Shown here piece after piece: positions 15,105-24,440 of a DNA stretch of 35,772 nucleotides (positions within the stretch are counted from its first letter, which is position 1; each line of letters opens with the position of its first letter). Origin of the DNA: Bacteroidales bacterium (GTDB lineage Bacteria > Bacteroidota > Bacteroidia > Bacteroidales > JAEINX01); NCBI GenBank assembly GCA_016342645.1, contig JAEINX010000036.1, positions 1 through 35,772 of the forward strand, given 5' to 3'. Under the pieces are notes generated by a model. It saw nothing but the letters and a program-made list of their open reading frames with translations, had not been told where the DNA came from and searched no databases. Position numbers and translations under genes: made by a program.

Positions 15105-16850
15105 TTATTTTATTACCTTCAATTTTAATTCATTCAATTGCTCTGCTGAAATCGATGAAGGAGAGTCAATCATTATATCTCTCCCTGAATTATTTTTTGG
15201 AAAGGCAATAAAATCACGTATTGAATCTTGTCCACCGAATAATGCAACCAAACGGTCAAAACCGAGAGCAATTCCACCATGAGGAGGTGCACCAAACTCA
15301 AAAGCATTCATCAAAAAACCGAATTGGTTTTGTGCTTCTTCGTCGGTGAAACCAAGATGTTTGAACATTAATTTTTGCAGATCACGATCGTGAATACGAA
15401 TTGACCCACCACCAATTTCAACTCCATTAATAACCATGTCGTAAGCATTTGCTCGAACATTAGCAGGATCGGTTTCAAGCAATTCGACATCCTCCGCTTT
15501 TGGTGAAGTGAAAGGATGGTGCATTGCGTGATACCGTTGAGTTTCTTCGTTCCATTCGAGCAATGGGAAATCAACAACCCAAAGAGGACAATAGTTTGAC
15601 GGATCGCGAAGTTCCAAGCGATTACCCATTTCGAGGCGAAGTTCGCAAAGAGCCTTTCGGGTGTGATGGGTTTCGCCGGCAAGAACGAGTATAAGATCAC
15701 CTGGTTTTGCATTAAATTTCTCAGCCCAGAGTTTAAGTGCTTCCTGATCAAAAAATTTATCAACCGAGGATTTAAAACTTCCGTCTTCGTTACATTTTAC
15801 ATATATCAATCCGTTTGCACCAATCTGGGGTTTTTTAACAAAGTCGGTCAATTTATCCAATTGTTTTCTTGAGTATGTTCCACAACCTTGAGCGGCAATA
15901 CCAACTATTAATTCAGCTTTATCGAAAACTTGAAAATTCTTTCCTTTTACAATATCATTCAACTCGGCAAATTTCATCCCGAAACGGATATCGGGTTTAT
16001 CCGAACCATAATATTTCATTGCCTCGGAATAAGGCATTAAAGGAAATTTCTCAATTTCAATTCCTTTAACTTCTTTAAAAAGATATTTTGCAAGCCCTTC
16101 GAAAGTTTCTAAAATATCATTCTGATCGACAAATGACATTTCGCAGTCAATTTGAGTAAACTCGGGTTGGCGATCAGCTCTTAGGTCTTCATCACGAAAA
16201 CATTTTACTATTTGATAATAACGATCATAGCCGGCAATCATTAACAATTGCTTAAATGTTTGGGGCGATTGAGGTAAAGCATAAAATTCACCTTGGTTCA
16301 TACGTGAGGGTACAACAAAATCTCTCGCTCCTTCGGGTGTTGATTTAATCAGATAAGGAGTTTCGATTTCAAAAAAACCAATGGAATCAAGATATTTTCT
16401 TGTTTCTATCGACATGCGATGCCTAAGTTCTATATTTTTTTTTAAAGGATTTCTACGCAAATCTAAATATCGATACTTCATTCTTAGTTCTTCGCCTCCA
16501 TCGGTAATGTCCTCAATAGTAAAAGGAGGTAGTTTTGATTTATTTAAAACTTCAAGTTTTTCGACAATAATTTCAATTTCTCCAGTGGGAATTTTCAGGT
16601 TTTTATTGCTACGTTCTTCTATTTCACCACTTACACAAATAACAAATTCACGCCCGAGTTTTCGTGCTTCATCGCATAAAACCGGGTTTTTTTCCATATT
16701 AAAAACCAATTGTGTAATTCCATATCGGTCGCGAAGATCAATAAAAGTCATACCACCCAAATCTCTCGACTTCTGTATCCATCCGCATAAAGTCGTTTTT
16801 TGCCCTATATTATTTATATTTAATTCTCCGCAATTATGTGATCGTAACAT
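15105..16850 (-). CDS. aspS: aspartyl-tRNA synthetase
   Basis: Charges tRNA-Asp with aspartate. A class II synthetase of 581 aa, normal bacterial length. It has the N-terminal OB-fold anticodon domain ([16 protein letters not shown]); motif 1 region ([18 protein letters not shown]); motif 2 [18 protein letters not shown]; the bacterial GAD insert (around residues 300-400, [20 protein letters not shown]); and motif 3 [16 protein letters not shown] with the usual ending [20 protein letters not shown]. It starts at ATG 16850. Convergent with the fusion gene, from which it is separated by 62 nt. It is not closely coupled to the polysaccharide genes upstream (about 370 nt gap, containing a small ORF). 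Confidence 0.97.
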   Translation of the reverse strand: MLRSHNCGELNINNIGQKTTLCGWIQKSRDLGGMTFIDLRDRYGITQLVFNMEKNPVLCDEARKLGREFVICVSGEIEERSNKNLKIPTGEIEIIVEKLEVLNKSKLPPFTIEDITDGGEELRMKYRYLDLRRNPLKKNIELRHRMSIETRKYLDSIGFFEIETPYLIKSTPEGARDFVVPSRMNQGEFYALPQSPQTFKQLLMIAGYDRYYQIVKCFRDEDLRADRQPEFTQIDCEMSFVDQNDILETFEGLAKYLFKEVKGIEIEKFPLMPYSEAMKYYGSDKPDIRFGMKFAELNDIVKGKNFQVFDKAELIVGIAAQGCGTYSRKQLDKLTDFVKKPQIGANGLIYVKCNEDGSFKSSVDKFFDQEALKLWAEKFNAKPGDLILVLAGETHHTRKALCELRLEMGNRLELRDPSNYCPLWVVDFPLLEWNEETQRYHAMHHPFTSPKAEDVELLETDPANVRANAYDMVINGVEIGGGSIRIHDRDLQKLMFKHLGFTDEEAQNQFGFLMNAFEFGAPPHGGIALGFDRLVALFGGQDSIRDFIAFPKNNSGRDIMIDSPSSISAEQLNELKLKVIK

Positions 16851-16990
16851 TTTTTCTATTTTTCTTAATTTTCAATATATTTTTGACTGCGAAAATAAAG
16901 AATTTGTTTTGAAGTGCTTATTAATTGAAAATATATAATTTTTGTTAAGAAATTTTCTATTCTACCTGATTAATTAACGATTGCATTTAC

Positions 16991-17086
16991 TTAACCTTTC
17001 GGCATAATTGTATAGTAAACATAGATAGCAAGTAGGATGCTTAGAATAATGATAGTTATTTGTTCTTTTTGCGATAATTTTTTCAT
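16991..17086 (-). CDS. small single-span membrane protein, 31 aa
   Basis: A short frame from ATG 17086 to TAA 16991-16993 encodes MKKLSQKEQITIIILSILLA followed by IYVFYTIMPKG: a positively charged N-terminus, one hydrophobic helix of about 18 residues (10-28) and a Pro-Lys-Gly end. The charge pattern predicts the N-terminus inside. Minus-strand TATTTTTG (17107-17114) matches the -7 promoter box, about 20 nt upstream of the ATG. It lies alone in the 371-nt gap between cpsB and aspS, the rest of which holds nothing I recognise. Function unknown; small single-span proteins often bind larger membrane complexes, but nothing here shows which. Confidence 0.5.
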   Translation of the reverse strand: MKKLSQKEQITIIILSILLAIYVYYTIMPKG

Positions 17087-17221
17087 TACCTATAAAATTG
17101 ATATTACAAAAATAGCAAATTAAGTTTAATGGAGTTGGAAATTAAAAAATAGGGCTAAATTTTATTTAATTAATATTAATACTTCCAATGATTTAAGAAA
17201 ACTAATAGAAAAAGAGGTTTT

Positions 17222-17968
17222 TTAAATTAAAGTTTCATTACGAATTTTCCCTGAAGCAAGGATTTTATGAAGCATTTTTTCTTCAAGTGATTTTTTCAAT
17301 CCCTCCATATAGGTCGGGTTGTGCATATCCGATCCGAGAAAATCAATCATTTCGCTTTCGATAAGTTTTTTGGCAATCTTTCTGACCTGCATTGAGTAAT
17401 AACCGCTTAAAGAAATTGTGTTAAGTTGGAAATAAATCTCTCTGTCTTTTAATTCTTCATATTTTTTAAAATCATTAAACCAATATGAATATCTTTCGGG
17501 GTGAGCCAATATTATTTTATAGCCTGCAAGTTGCAATTCAAATAAAATTTCTTTCAAATTGGGGTGTGGTGTATAATACGAAAGTTCAATTAATAGAAAT
17601 TTATCCATTAAAGTGAGAAGATTTTTGGATTTTAATTTTTCCAAAAAATTATCATCAATAAGATATTCGGCAGCAGCTTCAATTTTTATTGGAATATTTT
17701 CATTTTTTACGGCTTCCCTCACTTTTTCCAAACCCGTGAGAATAATTTCCGGTGTGTTTTTAAAAAACTCTCCCTGAATATGGGGTGTTATAATTAATTT
17801 CTCAAAACCTAATTCACTCATCTCCCTGATTAGAGTTAATGAGTCTTCCATTGTTGCTGCCCCATCATCAATTCCGGGAATTAGGTGAGAGTGCATATCA
17901 ACCCTAAGACTTGAAAAATCTTTAAGTTTTGCAGGTTTATTATTAAATAATTTCCCCAATATCCCCAT
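17222..17968 (-). CDS. CpsB/YwqE-type PHP-family tyrosine-protein phosphatase
   Basis: A metal-dependent phosphatase of the CpsB/CapC/YwqE family; in capsule systems these remove phosphate from the tyrosine kinase that controls polysaccharide chain length. PHP metal motifs seen: DMHSHLIPGIDDGA (Asp24, His26, His28), IITPHIQGEFF, AAAEYLIDD, ILAHPERYSYW and FLGSDMHNP. At 248 aa it has full family length. It follows rfbB and galE on the same strand (78 nt gap), which supports a surface-polysaccharide role. No partner kinase (Wzc-like) or glycosyltransferase is in the window. Confidence 0.92.
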   Translation of the reverse strand: MGILGKLFNNKPAKLKDFSSLRVDMHSHLIPGIDDGAATMEDSLTLIREMSELGFEKLIITPHIQGEFFKNTPEIILTGLEKVREAVKNENIPIKIEAAAEYLIDDNFLEKLKSKNLLTLMDKFLLIELSYYTPHPNLKEILFELQLAGYKIILAHPERYSYWFNDFKKYEELKDREIYFQLNTISLSGYYSMQVRKIAKKLIESEMIDFLGSDMHNPTYMEGLKKSLEEKMLHKILASGKIRNETLI

Positions 17969-18046
17969 AAAAAAAATCTTAACTTGTTTATCTAAATATC
18001 TTCTTAATAACCATTTAACCGAAACAATTTTAAAGATAAATTCTTT

Positions 18047-19108
18047 TTATCTTTTTTCATATTGTTCTTCGTAATATTTTTGATACTGGCCTGAAGTAAC
18101 ATTTTTTAGCCAGTCTTCATTTTCGAGATACCAGCCAATGGTTCGTTCAATTCCTTCTTCAAATTGCAATGAGGGTTTCCATCCTAATTCTTCTTGAAGT
18201 TTTGTTGAATCAATAGCATAGCGCAAATCATGTCCGGCCCTGTCTTTAACGTAAGTAATAAGTTTTTCTGAAGTTCCAATTTTTCTTCCAAGCCTTTTAT
18301 CCATTTCTTTGCACATTACTTTTATTAGAGCGATGTTTGTCCATTCGTTATGTCCTCCTATATTGTAAGTATCTCCAATTTTTCCATTGTGATAAATTGT
18401 GTCAATTGCAATAGCGTGATCCTCAACATAAAGCCAATCTCTTATATTTTCTCCTTTTCCATAAACGGGGAGGGGTTTGTTTTCTCTAATATTATTAATA
18501 AATAGAGGAATCAATTTTTCGGGAAATTGGAATGAGCCATAATTATTTGAACAATTTGAAATTACAACAGGCAAATTAAATGTGTGATAATATGCACGAA
18601 CTAAATGATCGGAACTTGCTTTTGAAGCAGAATATGGGCTTCTCGGATCGTAAGGAGTTGTTTCAACAAAAAAACCTGTTTTACCAAGTGAACCATATAC
18701 TTCATCGGTAGAAACATGATAGAATAAATTTTCCTTATTATTTTCTTTCCAGATGAATTTTGCAGCGTTTAATAAATTAGTTGTACCTACTATATTTGTA
18801 AAAATAAATTCCGTTGGATTTGTTATCGACCTGTCAACATGCGATTCGGCAGCAAGGTGTATGACTCCGTCAAATTCGTATTTACAGAACAAATCGTGAA
18901 TAAAATCTGCGTCAACAATATCTCCTTTCACAAATTCATAATTTGCTTTGTCCTCAATATCTTTCAAATTTGCAAGGTTCCCTGCATAAGTTAATTTATC
19001 AAGATTAATAATTTTATAGTCTGGGTATTTGTTTACATATAACCTAACTAAATGCGAGCCAATAAAACCTGCTCCACCGGTTATAAGGATAGTTTTTTTT
19101 AAATTCAT
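18047..19108 (-). CDS. rfbB: dTDP-glucose 4,6-dehydratase
   Basis: Converts dTDP-glucose to dTDP-4-keto-6-deoxyglucose, an early step towards dTDP-rhamnose and other deoxysugars. An extended short-chain dehydrogenase: NAD motif TGGAGFIGSH near the N-terminus, LAAESHVDRSI, the dehydratase signature VSTDEVYGSLG, and the catalytic YSASKASSD (YxxxK). Further family text: NCSNNYGSFQFPEKLIPLFI and RDWLYVEDHAIAID. At 353 aa it is full length. It starts 11 nt after galE ends and precedes cpsB. The other dTDP-rhamnose genes (rfbA, C, D) are not in the window. Confidence 0.96.
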   Translation of the reverse strand: MNLKKTILITGGAGFIGSHLVRLYVNKYPDYKIINLDKLTYAGNLANLKDIEDKANYEFVKGDIVDADFIHDLFCKYEFDGVIHLAAESHVDRSITNPTEFIFTNIVGTTNLLNAAKFIWKENNKENLFYHVSTDEVYGSLGKTGFFVETTPYDPRSPYSASKASSDHLVRAYYHTFNLPVVISNCSNNYGSFQFPEKLIPLFINNIRENKPLPVYGKGENIRDWLYVEDHAIAIDTIYHNGKIGDTYNIGGHNEWTNIALIKVMCKEMDKRLGRKIGTSEKLITYVKDRAGHDLRYAIDSTKLQEELGWKPSLQFEEGIERTIGWYLENEDWLKNVTSGQYQKYYEEQYEKR

Positions 19109-19119
19109 TATTATTAAAT

Positions 19120-20145
19120 TTATTTAATTTTTGTAATTGCTTTTTCCCATTTCCATGCAGAAAAAGTCATTTCATCTAAACCTTTTTCGGCTTTCCAACC
19201 TAAAACTTTTTCGGCAAATTCAGGATTGGCCCAAACCTTAGTTATATCACCGGGCCGCCTACCGACAATTTTATAATTTAGCTTTTCGCCTGTAACCTTT
19301 TCAAATGAATTAATAACTTCAAGTACCGAATAACCGTTACCTGTTCCAAGATTAAATATTTCGGGCTTTTTAAGACATTTTTCTGCCACGAGTCGTTCAA
19401 CGGCAACAACATGAGCTTTAGCTAAATCAACCACATGAATATAATCACGGATGGCTGTTCCATCGGGAGTTTGATAATCATCGCCAAATACTTTCAATTG
19501 CTCTCTGATTCCGATTGCAGTTTGTGTAATAAACGGCATTAAATTATTTGGAACACCGAGAGGTAATTCGCCAATTAATGCAGTTTCATGAGCACCGATA
19601 GGATTAAAATATCTTAGCAAAATTGCATTTAATTTTTGTGATTTTGAATGAATTGTATCAGTAATTATTTCTTCCGAAATTTGTTTAGTATTTCCATAGG
19701 GCGACATTGCTTTTTTTATCGGGGCTTTTTCGGATACCGGTAATTCATCCGGTTGGCCATAAACTGTGCAGGAAGAAGAAAACACAAAATTTTCTATTTC
19801 GTTTTCTTTCATTCCTTTAAGAATGTTTACCAAGGAGTAAAGGTTATTTCCATAATACATTAACGGATTTTCAACCGATTCACCTACTGCCTTATAAGCT
19901 GCAAAGTGAATAATTGCTTTAATATCATAGTGTTTTTTGAAAAATTCGGAAGTTCGTTTTGGGTCAATCAAATCAAATTCCTCAAACTCGGGATGAATCC
20001 CTGTAATTTTTTCTATGTTTGATAAAACATTAATGTTTGAGTTTGAAAGATTATCAACAATAATTACCTCATAACCTTTTTGTTGAAGTTCTACAACGGT
20101 ATGAGAACCAATGTAACCGGTTCCACCTGTAACTAAAATTTTCAT
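19120..20145 (-). CDS. galE: UDP-glucose 4-epimerase
   Basis: Interconverts UDP-glucose and UDP-galactose (or the N-acetyl forms). NAD motif TGGTGYIGSHT at the start, HFAAYKAVGESVENPL, the catalytic SSSCTVYG and YGNTKQISEE (YxxxK), then RYFNPIGAH, TAIRDYIHVVDLA and FNLGTGNGYSVLEV. At 341 aa it is full length. It is the first of a minus-strand group galE-rfbB-cpsB. The start is ATG 20145. Upstream, minus-strand TATCTTCG near 20180 is one base off a -7 box and could be its promoter. Confidence 0.96.
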   Translation of the reverse strand: MKILVTGGTGYIGSHTVVELQQKGYEVIIVDNLSNSNINVLSNIEKITGIHPEFEEFDLIDPKRTSEFFKKHYDIKAIIHFAAYKAVGESVENPLMYYGNNLYSLVNILKGMKENEIENFVFSSSCTVYGQPDELPVSEKAPIKKAMSPYGNTKQISEEIITDTIHSKSQKLNAILLRYFNPIGAHETALIGELPLGVPNNLMPFITQTAIGIREQLKVFGDDYQTPDGTAIRDYIHVVDLAKAHVVAVERLVAEKCLKKPEIFNLGTGNGYSVLEVINSFEKVTGEKLNYKIVGRRPGDITKVWANPEFAEKVLGWKAEKGLDEMTFSAWKWEKAITKIK

Positions 20146-20363
20146 TTCTAATATTTCGTTTTCTTAATTTTAAATTTTATACGAAGATAAAAACAATTTC
20201 TTTACTACCATAAGAAAGCTTCCTATTGTCTAAATAATATTTTGATGTGCTGTGGAAAACTTCTATTTGAATAATACCCTTTTATGCAAAAACAAGAAAG
20301 GCAAAGCATTTATAACATTGAAACACAAAGAATTCAAAAACAGAGAGCTACTTTGGTGTTTAA

Positions 20364-21134
20364 TCAGTTTGATTGGACATAACTTAAATAGCAATTCCGA
20401 ATTGCCAAATAAATTTCATATTCAAGTGAATTGAAAATAAATTCATCAGAGAAGTTGCAATATTGCATAAAATCATGAATCTCTTTCTCATCCGAAAGGC
20501 CGGTGATTCTGTAAATAATTTCTTTATTATATCTTAGGGCAAGTTTTTGCTGAATTCTATCCTGTTCAATTAAAGCTGCATATTGTCTTTGGCGTTTGGC
20601 ACTTCTGCTAAAAAGATTGTAAAGCAAGGATATAGGTCCGGGTATTGTGATTCCGATGTGTCCGGGATGTGTTAGAGGCGGAACTTTAATCTGCGGCAAT
20701 TGCAGATTAACTATATTTTCAGGCTCATCAAATTCAATAAATTTTCGGGAAAATTCTTCATAAGTTGCCGGCCATGGATAAATTTCGGTTGTTTCAAGCA
20801 TAATAGTATCTTGTCTCAATATTATGTTTTCCGAATATTCTATCGAACTACCATATGGTGGAACATAATACCGCTTCGAAAAATATCCTACCGATGAAAA
20901 AACAATTTCCTCAGTTTCTCTCACCCTGATCCTGAAATCACCGTTTCGAGACGCAATTGTACCTAAATTTCTGTCTTTAATGATTATAGTTGTAAAAGAT
21001 AATGATTCGGAATCTTCATTTAGTACTTTCCCCGAAAAAATCACATAGTGAGTATCCTGAGCCGATAAACAAAATGAAATAAATAGTAAAACGGCTATTA
21101 GAAATATTTTATATGTGTTTGCAGGTCTAAACAT
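20364..21134 (-). CDS. secreted carboxypeptidase-regulatory-like domain protein
   Basis: An exported or periplasmic protein of unknown role. Signal peptide: residues 1-25 (IFLIAVLLFISFCLSAQ). Residues about 30-115 form a carboxypeptidase D regulatory-like beta-sandwich (FSGKVLNEDSESLSFTTIII, DRNLGTIASRNGDFRIRV, IVFSSVGYFSKRY), the domain that also begins many TonB-dependent receptors. The rest is an unassigned, partly helical region with ITIPGPISLLYNLFSR, a pattern I recall from Bacteroidota standalone proteins of this type. At 256 aa there is no beta-barrel and no sorting domain. It lies between the DUF2726-like gene and galE on the same strand. Confidence 0.8.
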   Translation of the reverse strand: MFRPANTYKIFLIAVLLFISFCLSAQDTHYVIFSGKVLNEDSESLSFTTIIIKDRNLGTIASRNGDFRIRVRETEEIVFSSVGYFSKRYYVPPYGSSIEYSENIILRQDTIMLETTEIYPWPATYEEFSRKFIEFDEPENIVNLQLPQIKVPPLTHPGHIGITIPGPISLLYNLFSRSAKRQRQYAALIEQDRIQQKLALRYNKEIIYRITGLSDEKEIHDFMQYCNFSDEFIFNSLEYEIYLAIRNCYLSYVQSN

Positions 21135-21190
21135 GTTTCCAAAAGTATAGGTTTAATACTATTTCGGATAAGTTTTTTTGTTAATTATTG

Positions 21191-22048
21191 TTAATGCAAA
21201 CGGTCTATTTGCAGCCTTATTTGATCCGCAAAATCTTTTTGATTTTTATAATCTTCAAGTTTGTTAATTCTCAGGAGAATTTTACCGGCTTTTTTTACTA
21301 TCTCCGATTTCAATTTATCTTTCCTGAGATCTTCCAGATTTTTAATAATTGAGCTTTCCTGTTCGATGAAATAGATTGGTGTGTAATCAGTAAATCGGTC
21401 AAAAACCACAAACTTAATTCTTCCTTTAAAAAAATAATCCTGCTCAGGAAAGCTAAGTTTTTTCTTAATATTTTCCCATTCAAATAATTCACAAATAGGT
21501 ATATCGGGGAAAACCTGAAATGAATCGAAAGTACTTTTTAAAATATGAAACATATTCTTTTCATAATCAGTTTTAAAAAGTTGTTTGATTAACCCTGTAT
21601 TTTTTTTCATTTCTTTTGATTTATTATTTTTTTCCGATTTTTTGCTTCCTTTTTTACTCTTGGTACTTAGTTTCTGTCCTTCATATTCAGCAATAACTTC
21701 TGCACATAATTTATTATTAGGAAGATGTTTTGCATAATCATAGGCTTCTTTCAAATTTTGCCGTTTTCTTTTCACAATCTGAATTATCAAAGTTTCGAGT
21801 TTGCTGTATGGAAGTGTGTAGATATTTCCGGTGTGCAAATACCAAATTGTTATCAAATTTTCGGTGATATCATGTCGTTGGATCGGATATTCATCCATTT
21901 TTTCAAAAAACTGTTTGATAAAAATACCTACTGAATGAGAAAGTAGTATATCGGAACGAATATCGTTAATATGTTCTTTTATAAGAAGTAAAACCTGATT
22001 CCAATTTTCCGCTTTAACATAATTCAATATTTCTTCTTGTGAAAGCAT
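21191..22048 (-). CDS. uncharacterised protein with DUF2726-like C-terminal domain
   Basis: A soluble protein of 285 aa. The N-terminal half (1-~125) is helical. A Lys/Ser/Glu linker follows at about 128-150 (KSKKGSKKSEKNNKSKEMKK). The C-terminal part (~160-275) resembles DUF2726, which has a restriction-endonuclease-like fold: EKNMFHILKSTFDSFQVFPD, then IKFVVFDRFTDYTPIYFIEQ, then DKLKSEIVKKAGKILLRI. The Asp usual before FVV in that family is a Lys here, while the Glu (FIEQE) and DxxK segments are kept, so nuclease activity is doubtful. Family call is from memory. It starts at ATG 22048; the upstream intergenic region also carries the divergent exporter promoter. Confidence 0.55.
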   Translation of the reverse strand: MLSQEEILNYVKAENWNQVLLLIKEHINDIRSDILLSHSVGIFIKQFFEKMDEYPIQRHDITENLITIWYLHTGNIYTLPYSKLETLIIQIVKRKRQNLKEAYDYAKHLPNNKLCAEVIAEYEGQKLSTKSKKGSKKSEKNNKSKEMKKNTGLIKQLFKTDYEKNMFHILKSTFDSFQVFPDIPICELFEWENIKKKLSFPEQDYFFKGRIKFVVFDRFTDYTPIYFIEQESSIIKNLEDLRKDKLKSEIVKKAGKILLRINKLEDYKNQKDFADQIRLQIDRLH

Positions 22049-22274
22049 ATGATTTAATCTAAATTTATATTACAAGATAAAATTATGAATTATTCTAACA
22101 TGAATTAAGATTTCATAAATTTTATTCTTTTTAATTTCAGACAATAATTTAAAGTTGATCTTAGTCGAAAAGAAACTTTCAAAAATTTCAATTATTAAGT
22201 CAAAATTTAAAATTATCTGTAACATTTTACTACAGTAATTGGTCTAATGCTAAAACAAGGTATTATGCAATGCA

Positions 22275-22282
22275 CGATATCG
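22275..22282. promoter_or_regulatory. dyad that could be an activator site for the sigma-54 promoter
   Basis: CGATATCG is a perfect 8-bp dyad within GCACGATATCGCAC, about 110 nt upstream of the -12 element at 22385. That is the usual distance for NtrC-type activator sites. The evidence is position and symmetry only. Confidence 0.25.
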
Positions 22283-22371
22283 CACAATATATGTATAATT
22301 TTGAACACAAATATAGAAATAAAACTTAACAATCAAATTTATGTAGCTGAACATAAAACCAATACATTGTT

Positions 22372-22387
22372 TGGCACAAAAAATGCT
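22372..22387 (+). promoter_or_regulatory. sigma-54 (-24/-12) promoter of the ABC exporter operon
   Basis: TGGCAC-AAAAA-ATGCT matches TGGCAC-N5-TTGCW with one mismatch and keeps the invariant GG and GC at the correct spacing. The transcript should start near 22397, leaving about 44 nt to ATG 22441. The rest of the 392-nt divergent region (22049-22440) holds only the dyad at 22275 and no gene. Confidence 0.6.
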
Positions 22388-22440
22388 TAGAAACAAAAAT
22401 GGATATCCTGCTGTGGTTTTAGGATAAAAAAATTATAAAT

Positions 22441-23157
22441 ATGATTAAACTTCAAAATATTCATAAAACTTATGTTACAGGAAGTAATAAGCTACATGTT
22501 TTAAAAGGCATCGACCTGAATATTGCAAAAGGAGAATTGGTATCGATAATGGGATCATCGGGGTCGGGGAAATCTACTTTATTAAATATTATTGGTATTC
22601 TTGATAATTATGATGTAGGTGATTTTTATCTTGACGGTAAATTAATAAAAAACCTGAATGAAACTAAAGCAGCTCATTACAGAAACGAAATGCTTGGTTT
22701 TGTATTTCAATCGTTTAATTTGATCTCATTCAAAAATGCAATGGAAAATGTTGCCTTACCGCTTTATTACCAAAAAGTAAGCCGCCGTAAACGCAATAAA
22801 CTCGCCATGAAATATCTTGAACGCATGGGTTTGACTGAATGGGCCGAACATCTTCCGAACGAACTTTCAGGAGGACAAAAACAAAGACTTGCAATTGCTC
22901 GTGCCCTGATATCGGAACCTAAAGTAATACTTGCCGATGAACCAACCGGTGCACTTGATTCTGCAACATCAATGGAGGTAATGGATGTATTGAAAGAAAT
23001 TAATGATACAGGAATTACTATTTTAATTGTAACTCACGAAAGAGACATTGCAGCCCGAACCGACAGAATAATAAGACTTAAGGATGGAATTATTGAAAAA
23101 AACATCACTAATGGTGAACGACAAAAATGGATTGCAGAAGTAGAGGTTGTTAATTAA
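22441..23157 (+). CDS. ABC transporter ATP-binding protein (MacB/LolD type)
   Basis: The ATPase of a mechanotransmission-type (MacB/FtsX) exporter. Walker A GSSGSGKST (38-46), Q-loop FVFQSFNLIS, signature LSGGQKQR (142-149), Walker B VILADEPTGALD (162-173) and the H-loop TILIVTHERD. At 238 aa it is normal. It is the first gene of four; the first permease follows 38 nt downstream. The substrate cannot be told from the ATPase. Confidence 0.95.
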   Translation: MIKLQNIHKTYVTGSNKLHVLKGIDLNIAKGELVSIMGSSGSGKSTLLNIIGILDNYDVGDFYLDGKLIKNLNETKAAHYRNEMLGFVFQSFNLISFKNAMENVALPLYYQKVSRRKRNKLAMKYLERMGLTEWAEHLPNELSGGQKQRLAIARALISEPKVILADEPTGALDSATSMEVMDVLKEINDTGITILIVTHERDIAARTDRIIRLKDGIIEKNITNGERQKWIAEVEVVN

Positions 23158-23195
23158 TGAAACTTTAATAGTCAATAAAAAATAATCAATTACTC

Positions 23196-24425
23196 ATGTT
23201 TGATTTAGACAAGTGGCAGGAAATATTCAGTACAATCAAAAAAAATCGCTTGCGAACATTTTTGACAGGATTCAGTGTTGCATGGGGAATATTTATGCTT
23301 ATTGTTCTTTTAGGTTCGGGATACGGGCTTGAAAACGGAGTAAAAAAAGAGTTTGAAGGTGATGCAGTAAACTATCTTACCGTAAATCCGGGTGTAACAA
23401 GCCTGCCTTACAAAGGATTAAAACCCGGAAGGTATTTGCGATTTACTAATGATGAAAGAGATATGCTTTCAAAAATTGATAAGGTTGAAAGTAGTTCGGC
23501 TCGTTTTGCTATTTGGAGAAATAATATTTTGTCATATAAAAATGAATATGGAACATTTGATATTTTTGCCGTATCTCCCGAATATAAAGAGGTTGAATCC
23601 TTAGTACTTACGAGCGGAAGATATGTTAACAAAAAGGATGTTAAAGATTTCAGAAAAGTTGTTGCTCTTGGGCGTGTTGTTTATGATGCACTTTTTAAAG
23701 GAAAAGAGGCTATTGGTGAATATATTAAAGTAAGCGGAGTTCCTTTTAAAGTTGTTGGAGTATTTGATGATCCCGGAGGAGACAGAGACCTCAGACGTGT
23801 TTATATTCCTTTCACGACTGCTCAAAAAGTTTTTAACCAAGGAAACAGGATCAGGAGTGTTTGCTTAATGCTTGGAGATGCTAATGTTGACGAAAGTCAT
23901 ATGGTAGAAGGGGAAATAAAAAATACGCTTTCCTCAAAACTAAAATTTGACCCTGAAGATGAACGGGCTATACATATTTTCAATACAATAGAAAATTACG
24001 AGCAATTTATGACCCTGTTTGCAAGCATCCGGCTTTTTATCTGGATAATAGGAATAGGAACTATTATAGCCGGAATAGTCGGAGTTAGCAATATTATGAT
24101 GATAATTGTTAAAGAGCGTACTAAAGAAATTGGTATTCGGAAAGCTCTTGGTGCAACTCCCTGGTCAATAATCAGCCTGATATTACAGGAATCTATTTTA
24201 ATTACAAGTTTTGCCGGATATATTGGACTGGTTCTGGGCGTTGGTTTGTTAGAACTTGTTTCAAAAGCAATGCCTTCGACGGATTATTTTGCCAATCCCG
24301 AGATTGATTTTAAAATTGCAATTTCTGCAACACTATTATTGGTACTTTCAGGAGCTATTGCTGGATTTGTGCCTGCAAGAAAAGCTGCCGGAGTTAAACC
24401 TGTTGTTGCCTTACATGATGAATAA
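23196..24425 (+). CDS. ABC transporter permease, MacB/FtsX type (first of two)
   Basis: An inner-membrane permease of 409 aa with four predicted spans: one at the N-terminus (FLTGFSVAWGIFMLIVLLGS, residues ~25-45), a large periplasmic MacB_PCD domain (~50-275), then three spans in the FtsX domain (FIWIIGIGTIIAGIVGVSNI; FAGYIGLVLGVGLLEL; LLLVLSGAIAGFVPA). KERTKEIGIRKALGAT is the conserved FtsX loop. It begins FDLDKWQEIFSTIKKNRLRT, nearly the same as the next permease (FDIDKWNEIISTLKKNKLRT), so the two are paralogues that probably form a heterodimer. Confidence 0.93.
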   Translation: MFDLDKWQEIFSTIKKNRLRTFLTGFSVAWGIFMLIVLLGSGYGLENGVKKEFEGDAVNYLTVNPGVTSLPYKGLKPGRYLRFTNDERDMLSKIDKVESSSARFAIWRNNILSYKNEYGTFDIFAVSPEYKEVESLVLTSGRYVNKKDVKDFRKVVALGRVVYDALFKGKEAIGEYIKVSGVPFKVVGVFDDPGGDRDLRRVYIPFTTAQKVFNQGNRIRSVCLMLGDANVDESHMVEGEIKNTLSSKLKFDPEDERAIHIFNTIENYEQFMTLFASIRLFIWIIGIGTIIAGIVGVSNIMMIIVKERTKEIGIRKALGATPWSIISLILQESILITSFAGYIGLVLGVGLLELVSKAMPSTDYFANPEIDFKIAISATLLLVLSGAIAGFVPARKAAGVKPVVALHDE

Positions 24426-24440
24426 TAAACAAATAGTATT

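Noticed and set aside
20252..20434. 60-codon plus-strand frame before galE.
   Set aside because: Overlaps the end of the carboxypeptidase-regulatory-like gene and has low-information composition.
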